From: CAVVIH01 sp963748295
GTDB lineage: Bacteria; Acidobacteriota; Vicinamibacteria; Vicinamibacterales; 2-12-FULL-66-21
Length of the DNA: 64,000 nt
Assembly: GCA_963748295.1 (NCBI GenBank)
Contig: CAVVIH010000005.1
Coordinates: 434,001 to 498,000 of the forward strand
Direction: 5' to 3'
A program made the translations under genes and the position numbers. Position 1 is the stretch's first letter, and each line of letters begins with the position of its first letter. The notes below the pieces were generated by a model. That model saw only the letters and a program-made list of their open reading frames with translations. It searched no databases and had not been told where the DNA came from. Positions 56,907-64,000 of this stretch are shown here, one piece after another.

Positions 56907-57833
56907 CTACTTTGCCCCCGTCTTCTTGATGGCGGAGACCAGCAGGTTGATGTCGTAGTCGAAGAGCTTGATGTAGTCGGAAACCTCCTTGGTCCCTCCG
57001 ACCGAAGGCGGCATCACGAGAACTTCCGCGCCGGTGTCCCGGGCGATCGCGTTCGGCGTTTTCACGTCGAAGTACGGCTCGACCAGGATGATTTTGATCC
57101 CCTGCCGCTTCATTTCCTGCATCAGATCCAGCGTGTGCGCCGGCGACGGAGGGATTCCGGGTTTCGGTTCGACGTAGCCGATGACTTCCAGATCGAATTC
57201 CTTCGCGAAGTTCGGCCACGACCGGTGATAGGTGACGATCTTCAGTCCCTTGTAGGGGGCCATCGTCGCCTTCCAGCGCGTTTCCGCCTCGGTGAGCCGG
57301 CGATCGAAGTCGGCGTATCGCTGCGCGAAGTAGGCCGCGTCCGCCGACTGCAGTGACGTCAGCTTGTCCTGAACCGCCTTGGCGATGCGACGGCCGTTGG
57401 CCGGCGCCAGCCAGTAGTGCGGGTTGCCCTGGGGATGGACATCGCCCATGGCGCGCGTAATCTGTCCGGTCGGGATGTCGACGATTTCGGCCGTCAGCGA
57501 GGCGTCCAGATAACCCGGCGAACCAGGCTGAATCTTCGCATTGCGGCTCTGCGTGATGAGCGGCGGCAGCCACGCGATCTCCAGCTCCCGGCCGACGACG
57601 ACGAGCAGGTCGGCGCGGTTCAGCCGCAGGATGAAGCTTGGCTTCGCTTCGACGAAGTGCGGATCCTGGTATCCGCGCGCGATGGATTCGACCGCGACCT
57701 TGTCGCCGCCGACTTCCCTGACGATCGCGGCAAGATCCTCGGTGGTGGTGACGACGTTGATCGCCGCCCGGGCATCGACGCCGGCAAGGCTGGCGGCGAG
57801 GGTGAGAAGAATGATGAAGAGCCTGGGTTTCAT
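56907..57833 (-). CDS. znuA: ZnuA-like metal-binding periplasmic protein
   Basis: A 308-residue cluster A-I solute-binding protein. The signal peptide (MKPRLFIILLTLAASLAGVDARA) is followed by INVVTTTEDLAAIVREVGGD, DPHFVEAKPSFILRLNRADLLVVVGRELE, a metal-site His in GNPHYWLAP, LKIVTYHRSWPNFAKEFDLEVIGY and IILVEPYFDVKTPNAIARDTGAEV. Conserved His residues suit Zn2+. No long His-rich loop is present, so Mn2+ cannot be excluded. ATG 57833 is chosen at the signal peptide. Confidence 0.9.
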   Translation of the reverse strand: MKPRLFIILLTLAASLAGVDARAAINVVTTTEDLAAIVREVGGDKVAVESIARGYQDPHFVEAKPSFILRLNRADLLVVVGRELEIAWLPPLITQSRNAKIQPGSPGYLDASLTAEIVDIPTGQITRAMGDVHPQGNPHYWLAPANGRRIAKAVQDKLTSLQSADAAYFAQRYADFDRRLTEAETRWKATMAPYKGLKIVTYHRSWPNFAKEFDLEVIGYVEPKPGIPPSPAHTLDLMQEMKRQGIKIILVEPYFDVKTPNAIARDTGAEVLVMPPSVGGTKEVSDYIKLFDYDINLLVSAIKKTGAK

Positions 57834-57840
57834 GATGATG

Positions 57841-59191
57841 TCAGAACGTATGCGCGCCGTGGGCGCCGATTGAAAAGAGGAACTGGAAGAGCACTTCATT
57901 TGCTGTCGATCCCTCCGCATAGCGGAGCCGCCTGTATTGCCCTCGAATCTGGCTGAACTCGCTCGGCCAGAACGTCACGACGAACGATGGTCCCTTGTCC
58001 ACCAGCGACGAATCGTCGGCGCGCTCCGACCAGTCGTAGCGCAGGCCCGAGAACCAGCGCCGCGCGAACTGGTAGTCGCCGCTCGCATACATGCCAAACG
58101 ACGAAACCGCAGCCTCGAGCTGTTCGCGCCGGCTCCAGAACAACTCGGTGCGGCCGAGGAAGCGGCGGTAGATCGCGCGCCGCAACGGCCGATACCGGAT
58201 CGTGGCATCCACACCCGACGAGCCGTGTGGTGGAGTCCGGCCCGATGTCGTTGTGCCCCCAGGCGAACGAGCTGCCGACATCGAGGTTGGTGGACTCGTT
58301 GATGTCGTGATAACCGCGCAGGCGCCCGAGCCAGCTGACCTGGCTGCGCTCGTGCGACTCGAAGACGCCGGAGGTGCCCCGGTACACCTCACCGGTCGCT
58401 TCCAGGAAGAACCATGGATTCATTATCAATCGGGAAACCGAAATGCCGGCATCGTTGAGGCCTTCCTCGCCTCCGAGCAGGTTGTTCACCGCAATCGGCT
58501 GATCGACCCACGGCAACTGGTGTGGGTGAAGGGTGTTCGACTTGCCGAACTGCTGCTTGAACTTGCCCACCTTGGCGAGCAGGCCGAGCGGCAGCGTCGG
58601 AAATGTCAGGAATCCTTCCTCGACCTCGACGCCGTCGGGCGAAAACGACAGAAAGAAATCGGCGCGCGCGTAGGGATCCACCACCGCCTGGAACGTCGCC
58701 TCGACTTCGTTCAGCTCGAACCCGGGCGGCGGATTGACCTCGTTCTCTCCCACCGCGCCGAGGAAGTTGCCGATCACGGCGATGTCGGGATTGAAGATCT
58801 TCGAGGACGCGGCGGCGCCGCCATACACCGGCAACGCACCAGTCGGCCCGCCGGCGCCCTGCGCGCCCGGCGGCACCGCAGTCTCCGCCGGTGCTGTGGC
58901 GGGTGCCGTCGGCGGCGGGGGCAGCGGCGGCAGGGGAACAGCAGGTGTCGGCGCAGTGGGCTGCGTGGTTTCCGCTGCTCCGAGCTTCGCCTCGAGCGCC
59001 GCGAGCCGCGCGCCGTAGGCGTCGCGGACCGCTTCGAACTCGCGCCGCAGCTTGTCGAGCTCCTCTCGCAGCGCCTGAGGGCTGGCGGCCTGGCCCGCCG
59101 CCGGCTCCGTCTGCGCGTATGCGCTTGGTGCGAACAGCAGAAACACTGCCGGCACGATGAGAATTCCGAATATCCGTGTTGCCCGATTCAT
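57841..59191 (-). CDS. Outer-membrane porin-like protein upstream of znuAB (frameshifted)
   Basis: About 449 residues. It has a signal peptide (IFGILIVPAVFLLFAPSAYA), a coiled coil (LREELDKLRREFEAVRDAYGARLAALEAKL), a Pro/Ala/Thr-rich linker, and a barrel region with NPDIAVIGNFLGAVGENEVN, FELNEVEATFQAVVDPYARADFFLSF, FLTFPTLPLGLLAKVGKFKQQFGKSN and LPWVDQPIAVNNLLGGEEGLNDAG. An indel near 58210 splits it; strands continue ATIRYRPLRRAIYRRFLGRTELF and end SIGAHGAHTF. Position suggests an outer-membrane channel for the metal taken up by ZnuAB (inference). Confidence 0.75.
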
Positions 59192-59192
59192 C

Positions 59193-59855
59193 TCAGTACT
59201 CCCAGCCCTTCTTCTCTCCTTGTTCAACCAGCCGCCAGCCCGCTCCGAGCGTCACGCCAGTAACGAACCCGACGATGTGCGCCCAGAACGCGACACCTCC
59301 GTTCGCGGCGTCCACCCCGATCGACCCGACGCCGCTGAACAGCTGCATGAGGAACCAGATTCCGAGGAAGAAAATGGCCGGGATTTCGATCAGGTCGAGG
59401 AAGAAGACGATGAACACCGCGGTCAGCACCCGCGACTGCGGGTACATGACGAAGTACGCCCCCATCACGGCGGCCACCGCGCCGCTCGCGCCAATCATCG
59501 GCACGGTCGACGACGGGTTCGCCGCGATCTGGCCGAGCGACGCGGCGGCGCCGCAGAACAGGTAGAAAAGCAGGAAGCGCGCGTGGCCGAGGCGATCCTC
59601 GACGTTGTCGCCGAAGATCCACAAGTAGAGCATGTTCCCTCCCACGTGCAGCCACCCGGCGTGGAGGAACATGCCGCTCACGACCGTCGTCCAGGAAAAC
59701 GCGGCGGGGACGACGCCGAACGATTCGACCAGCAGGTGCAGCTGCCGATCGTCGAGCGTCAGCTCGAAGACAAACGCAATCGCATTCAGCGCGATCAACG
59801 CGATCGTGACGACAGGCGTCGTACGCGAGGGGATGACGTCGCTGACGGGGAACAT
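59193..59855 (-). CDS. Rhomboid family intramembrane serine protease
   Basis: A 220-residue rhomboid. HAGWLHVGGNMLYLWIFGDNVEDRLG is the helix-2 HxxxN motif, IGASGAVAAVMGAYFVMYP has the catalytic Ser in GASG, and FWAHIVGFVTGV has the catalytic His. Six helices are predicted, the basic bacterial form. It cleaves membrane-spanning substrates. It starts the minus-strand group rhomboid, outer-membrane protein, znuA, znuB. Confidence 0.93.
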   Translation of the reverse strand: MFPVSDVIPSRTTPVVTIALIALNAIAFVFELTLDDRQLHLLVESFGVVPAAFSWTTVVSGMFLHAGWLHVGGNMLYLWIFGDNVEDRLGHARFLLFYLFCGAAASLGQIAANPSSTVPMIGASGAVAAVMGAYFVMYPQSRVLTAVFIVFFLDLIEIPAIFFLGIWFLMQLFSGVGSIGVDAANGGVAFWAHIVGFVTGVTLGAGWRLVEQGEKKGWEY

Positions 59856-59892
59856 CCGCGCAGTATACGTTCGGACCGCGACCGCGGATCGT

Positions 59893-60889
59893 TCAAGACT
59901 TAGACACGCTTAGGCCTGCCAAGGCTAAGACGTCACGGTTCTGACGCGCCGACCGCGCAAGCTCGATCATGATCCGTTCGAACTCTTTCTGGTACTCGGC
60001 CTGCGGGATGAAGCTGCGCCGGATCCGCAGCTCCTCTATCTCCGCCTCCAGGCTGGCGCGCTTCTGAAGGAGCTGCAGCAGCACTTCATCGGTCGGCGCC
60101 GCTCCGGCGGCAGGCTGATCGAGATAGGTGCGGCTGGCGACCGATCCATCGTCGCCGCTCGCGGCCGCCTCGCGGCCGACCCCGTCGCCATTGTCGTCGA
60201 GCAACGAGCGTTCGGTCGCGAGCTGGCCGCGGTTCTGGTAGAAGCGACGCACGCCGTTCGTGGCGGCGGCAAACGCCTCCCAGATCGAGATCCGGCCGTT
60301 CTTGTCGATGTCGGTCTGCTCGTCGGCAAACGCGTCGATGAAGTAGCCGAGGGAAGACCGTGTCGAACCGCTGCGCCAGCGAATCGGTCGCGGCCACGAC
60401 GATCCGGCGCTCGCCTTTGAGGCGTTCGAGGAACGGAAAGCTCCCGGCCGTCGTGTTCACGACGACGACCTGCCCCGGCAGCCCGCCGACGAGCTCCGCC
60501 CAGTGCGCGGACTCGAGGTCGGCGCCGACGAGGTTGAACTTCGCGTCGACGCCGTCGAAGGTGCCGTGCCCGATCAGCACGACGAGCAGCAGGTCGCCGT
60601 TCGTCATGGTTCGCCGGATCGACGCGAGCGCCTGCCGCACGTTGGCCGCGGTCGACCGCGTGCGCTCGCTGCTCGAGTCGCTCAGCACCGTCACCTTGGA
60701 GGGGTCCAGCTTCATCCGATCGATCAGCATGGTCGACAGCGACTTGGTCCACTGCTGATACTGCTGGGCGTATTCTTCGCCGCCGCTCGCTCCCGACACG
60801 ATGAGCGCATAGCGTTCCGCGCTGGCCGCGGCCGGCATGCAGACGATCGCCATGGCCAACGCGGCAATCGCGCGTGCTGACGTCTTCAT
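59893..60889 (-). CDS. Secreted caspase-fold-like protein without catalytic Cys, EF-hand motifs (frameshifted)
   Basis: A protein of about 332 residues with signal peptide (AIAALAMAIVCMPAAASA), then ERYALIVSGASGGEEYAQQYQQWTKSL, DLLLVVLIGHGTFDGVDAKFNL (the His of a C13/C14 peptidase) and GQVVVVNTTAGSFPFLERLKGE, where a Cys nucleophile would be expected but NTTAGS is found. An indel near 60350 moves the frame to GYFIDAFADEQTDIDKNGRISIWEAF, an EF-hand loop (DIDKNGRISIWE); LLDDNGDGVGREA is a second calcium-type loop. The end is helical (EEIEELRIRRSFIPQAEYQ). Calcium binding is inferred; proteolysis is doubtful. Confidence 0.72.
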
Positions 60890-63096
60890 CGCAGGCCCCA
60901 TCGCCGCCGCACGATCCACTCCGACGCGAGCAGCGTCACCAGCCCGAGCAGCCACCAGCCGTTGTGCCACAGATCGCGGCGCACCGAGAGCACGGCGGCC
61001 GGCACGCTTTCCTGCAGGGTCTGCGCCAGCGCATCGATGTGATCTGACGTCACCACGCGACCACCCGATGCCGTCGCGACACGCTGCAGCAGCGGCTCGT
61101 TGAGCCGCGGATCCGCCATTTCGGCGTCGGCGCCGCCAACCAGCATCGAGGTCGATGCGGATCCGATCGCGGCGCTGCTGTCGCGCGCCTCGGCGGTCAC
61201 CCGGTAGACGCCGCGTTGACTGGGTGTGAAGTGCGCCAGGTATCGCCCGGGGGTAGCGGCTTCCTGATCGACGCCAGCCCGCAGCTGTTCGAGCTTCCCG
61301 TCCGGCGTCACGACCCGGACGTCGACCACGGCATCCCTCAGCGGCTCGAACGCGGCGTTCCGGACGGCGATGCGAACCGGCAGCTTGCCGCCCGGCGCCG
61401 CACCGGCGGGCACCGTCAGAGCCACAGGTTCGGGCGCCGCGACGGCGAGCCATCGCACGGCCTGACGCCAGAACGTGTCGTACGAACGGTCGGCCGCCGG
61501 CAGCAGCATGCGCCAGCGCCAGGCCGCCTCGCCGGTGAACACCATCGCGCGTCCTTCGCCGAATCGCTGGACGGCGACCAGCGCGCGCGGGGCGCCGCCG
61601 GGCCCGCTCGTCATCGCCAGCACGCTGGCGCCCGGACGGGGACCGCCGAGCGGCGCAATCGACGCCAGCGCCGGCACCTCCTGCCAGCGCTTGCGGCTGT
61701 CGTCCGGTGTCGGCGCCAGCTGCATGATCGGGTGCGTTTCGCCATCCTGGGTGAGGACGACGCGGTTGCTCACGCCGGACATGGACGCCGGCAGGACACC
61801 GCCGCCGCGATCGTTCAGATCCAGGGGCATCACGTCTTCGATCGGCGTGTCCGTCATCCCCTGCTGCAGGAACGACTGCGCGCCGAGCACGAGCAGTCCG
61901 CCGCCGCGCTCGCCGACGAACGTGCGGGTCGCATCGAGCTGCGCGCGCGTCAGCTGGTGAGCGGCGATGTTCGCCAGCACCACCGCGTCGTAGCGGAAGA
62001 GATCTTCCGGCCGAAGCGGATAGCCATCGCGCAGCGCCGCGCTGCGCGACTGCACCGCCTGGATGTAGAACGTATTGCGCCCCTGATCGTTCCGCCCCTT
62101 CCTGACGACCGAGTCGATCTCGAGACCGGGATCGCTGGCCCAGGCGCGCTTCAGGAAACTGTGCTCGAAGCCGGGAGCGCCCTCCACGAGCAGGATGCGG
62201 CGCGGCCGCACCGGCGGCTGCACCAGCGTGCTGCGCGAGTTGTTCTCGGGCACGAGCTCGTCGGCCGCGGCCGGAATCTCAATCGTGTAGACCGTCGGTC
62301 CGCCGCGGCCGGGCGCAACCTGAAAGAGCTCCCTGACTGGCGTGCCGTCCGCGGCCGGCGTCGTGCGGCGCACCTCGATGACGCGGCCGTTCTCGAGCAG
62401 CCTGAGGTCGAACGCTTCGGTGCCGCGCCCGTGACTGACCGCGGAGACCGCCAACTCCACCCGCGAGTCGTCCAGCACCGCATCGGCGGCCGTGACGCTG
62501 ACGACCTCGCGATCGAGCCGCAGCAGCGGTGAGCCGATGCCGATCGGGTAGACGGCCGGTCCGGTGGCAAGGTTCGCGTCCAGTGCCGCGCCGGTGTCTC
62601 CGCCGTCCGAGAGGAGAATGATGCCGGCGAGCGGCCGGCCGCGATACTTCTCGCGCACGGCGGCGAGCGCGCCGGACAGATCGGTCTCCCGCGCGGTCGC
62701 GGCGAGCGCATCCGGCTCGACCGGTGCGGTCGATTCGCCGAACGCGAGCACCTCCACCTGCAGCCTGTTCCGCAACGCGGGCAGCACGCTGCCGGTCAGC
62801 AGCTCGCGCGCGCGCTCGATCCGCCGCGCGCCCGGCTCGTCCTCGATCGCCATGCTGCGCGAGACGTCGACCAGCACGGCGACCACCGCGTCACGTGCGT
62901 CCGCGGCGGTGCCGCGTGCCACCGGGCGCATCAGCACGATGACGATCAGGATCAGCGTCATGAAGCGGAGGGCCGTGAGCAGGTATCGAACGCGGCTGCC
63001 GGCAGGGAATCCGCGGTAGGCGTGCCAGGCGACGCCGGCGGCGGCTGCCAGCGCCAGACACAGAGCCCACAACGGTAAGGGATTCGCAAACGTCAC
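60886..63096 (-). CDS. Large VWA/GATase-like membrane protein
   Basis: A 736-residue protein. Two N-terminal helices (LPLWALCLALAAAAGVAWHAY, FMTLILIVIVLM) lead to a VWA domain with a MIDAS-like site (VAVLVDVSRSMAIED, DxSxS), then IILLSDGGDTGAAL. A glutamine-amidotransferase-like region (RRILLVEGAPGFEHSFLKRAW, RGGGLLVLGAQSFL) follows, and a C-terminal helix (WWLLGLVTLLASEWIVRR). The start lies nine bases after the coiled-coil gene, and the stop overlaps the caspase-like gene by four bases. Such proteins neighbour MoxR/DUF58 clusters; here those genes would lie beyond the window. Complete, one frame. Confidence 0.82.
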   Translation of the reverse strand: MTFANPLPLWALCLALAAAAGVAWHAYRGFPAGSRVRYLLTALRFMTLILIVIVLMRPVARGTAADARDAVVAVLVDVSRSMAIEDEPGARRIERARELLTGSVLPALRNRLQVEVLAFGESTAPVEPDALAATARETDLSGALAAVREKYRGRPLAGIILLSDGGDTGAALDANLATGPAVYPIGIGSPLLRLDREVVSVTAADAVLDDSRVELAVSAVSHGRGTEAFDLRLLENGRVIEVRRTTPAADGTPVRELFQVAPGRGGPTVYTIEIPAAADELVPENNSRSTLVQPPVRPRRILLVEGAPGFEHSFLKRAWASDPGLEIDSVVRKGRNDQGRNTFYIQAVQSRSAALRDGYPLRPEDLFRYDAVVLANIAAHQLTRAQLDATRTFVGERGGGLLVLGAQSFLQQGMTDTPIEDVMPLDLNDRGGGVLPASMSGVSNRVVLTQDGETHPIMQLAPTPDDSRKRWQEVPALASIAPLGGPRPGASVLAMTSGPGGAPRALVAVQRFGEGRAMVFTGEAAWRWRMLLPAADRSYDTFWRQAVRWLAVAAPEPVALTVPAGAAPGGKLPVRIAVRNAAFEPLRDAVVDVRVVTPDGKLEQLRAGVDQEAATPGRYLAHFTPSQRGVYRVTAEARDSSAAIGSASTSMLVGGADAEMADPRLNEPLLQRVATASGGRVVTSDHIDALAQTLQESVPAAVLSVRRDLWHNGWWLLGLVTLLASEWIVRRRWGLR

Positions 63097-63105
63097 GGCG
63101 CAACC

Positions 63106-64000
63106 TTATTTCTTCGGCCGGGCAAGCGATTCGTAGTAGCGCGCGATCAGTTTGCTGTAGGCATCAGGCACGCGATCGCTGCCGCCCGCGCTGAGCCGAT
63201 CCTGTGCCGCCTGTTTCGCCAGCCGCGCGGACGCGGTCGCCTCGGTCCGCTCGAGGGCCAGGTTGATGTCTTTCCGAAGCGACTGCCAGCCGCTGAAGTC
63301 CTGCTTGAACGCCTGGGTGCCGGGATCGGCCTGGCTCCACTCGTGCTTTTCGGGCGAGGTGCCGCCGACGCCGCTCTGCGGCGCGCTCTGCTGCATGCGT
63401 CCGAGCGTTTCGCGCGCCTGCTGGAGCTCGCGCGCGTACTCCTGCCGCAGCCGCTGCAGTTCGGATTCGGCGTCTGCGCCCGCCTTGCCAGACCGTCCGC
63501 CTTCGCGGCCGCCGGCCTGCTGCTGACGCGCCTCGGCGTCCGCGATTTGCCGTTCGAGCCGATCGAGCCGATTCCTGATCGCGCGTGTCTGATCGAGCTG
63601 GTTGCCCGACTCGCGCGCGTCGGCCCTCGTTCCGCCGAGCTGCTGCACGACCTTGTCGAGCGTGCGGGCGAGCTGTTCTTCCGCCGCGCCGGCGCCGCCG
63701 CCCTCGCGCATCTGCTTCGCGCCCTCGCGCATCCGCCGGCCGATCTGCTCGCGCTCGAGCTCCTGCGCCGCTTCCTTGAAACGCGCGCCGGCGGCATCCT
63801 TCGCCAGGCTCGTGACGTCGCGCTGGAGCGCGTCCATCCGATCGGCGAGCTGCTCCTTTTCGCCCGACAGCCGGCGGCGCGCCTCGGCGGTGCTGCCCTG
63901 TCCTTTCCCGAGGCGATCGGCTTCGGCGGCGATGCGCCGCTGCTCCTCGGCAATCTGCTGCGCTTCGAGCTGCAGCTCGCCGGCGGCGCGCTGCCGCGAC
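63106..64000 (-). CDS. Coiled-coil protein, DUF4175-like, 5' end outside the window
   Basis: The C-terminal 298 or so residues of a larger protein, open to the window edge. The sequence is almost wholly helical and heptad-like (EAQQIAEEQRRIAAEADRL, QAGGREGGRSGKAGADAESEL, RQEYARELQQARETLGRMQQS), rich in Gln, Glu, Arg and Gly, and ends KLIARYYESLARPKK. This is the usual C-terminal region of the large membrane protein placed next to VWA/GATase proteins in this type of cluster. Family name is an inference from neighbours and composition. Confidence 0.72.
   Translation of the reverse strand, partial: SRQRAAGELQLEAQQIAEEQRRIAAEADRLGKGQGSTAEARRRLSGEKEQLADRMDALQRDVTSLAKDAAGARFKEAAQELEREQIGRRMREGAKQMREGGGAGAAEEQLARTLDKVVQQLGGTRADARESGNQLDQTRAIRNRLDRLERQIADAEARQQQAGGREGGRSGKAGADAESELQRLRQEYARELQQARETLGRMQQSAPQSGVGGTSPEKHEWSQADPGTQAFKQDFSGWQSLRKDINLALERTEATASARLAKQAAQDRLSAGGSDRVPDAYSKLIARYYESLARPKK

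Overview
The window is about 66% GC and reads like an Acidobacteriota chromosome, most likely of the Vicinamibacteria type. Supporting signs are an Oar-like TonB-dependent receptor with an N-terminal carboxypeptidase-regulatory domain, an imuA-imuB-dnaE2 mutasome, a redoxin selenoprotein, CHAD/polyphosphate genes and heptamer tandem repeats. This assignment is inference from gene content; no rRNA or tRNA gene was recognised.

Layout. 0-9.6 kb: the end of an asparagine synthetase, then housekeeping and accessory genes (SET methyltransferase, DUF882 peptidase-like protein, DUF4097 protein, radical SAM, YajQ, metallophosphoesterase, phospholipase D-like protein, DUF4956 protein). 9.6-15.2 kb: the imuA-imuB-dnaE2 translesion cassette. 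15.3-21.2 kb: MFS exporter, DUF1697, class C beta-lactamase-like hydrolase, NiCoT-type metal transporter, redoxin selenoprotein, a large heptamer inverted repeat and a glycine-zipper lipoprotein. 21.2-26.1 kb: DUF3891, PhoB/PhoR-type two-component system, Pit phosphate transporter and its DUF47 partner. 26.2-30 kb: a heavily frameshifted TonB receptor. 30.2-36.5 kb: pstSCA, an arsenic cluster (arsC-arsM, divergent arsR), a second PhoB-type regulator and small proteins. 36.5-42.8 kb: RMD1-like protein, ChrA, GlgC, a porin and two tandem secreted HExxH proteins. 42.7-50 kb: a polyphosphate/phosphate block (CHAD, SixA, CHAD, Ppx/GppA, two thymidylate-kinase-like proteins, PstB, PhoU). 50-64 kb: yacG, citrate synthase, M28 peptidase, HMGL-type enzyme, FHA-GAF-PP2C phosphatase, ZnuAB with an outer-membrane protein, rhomboid, a caspase-fold-like EF-hand protein, a VWA protein and a coiled-coil protein running off the end.

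How it works together. Phosphate is the dominant theme: low-affinity uptake (pit), high-affinity uptake (pstSCA and, 15 kb away, pstB-phoU), two PhoB-type regulators, a PhoR-type kinase, a phosphate-type porin and polyphosphate enzymes. Six of these units have arrays of TTAAC/TTACA-like direct repeats at 11-bp spacing, which I read as Pho boxes. Three unrelated envelope-protein genes share an identical ECF-type promoter, AACC-N16-CGTCTAA.

Caution. More than twenty genes carry single-base indels where a conserved protein continues perfectly in another frame. They are patchy and strongest in the TonB receptor. I annotate across them as probable sequence errors, so their coordinates and products are reconstructions.
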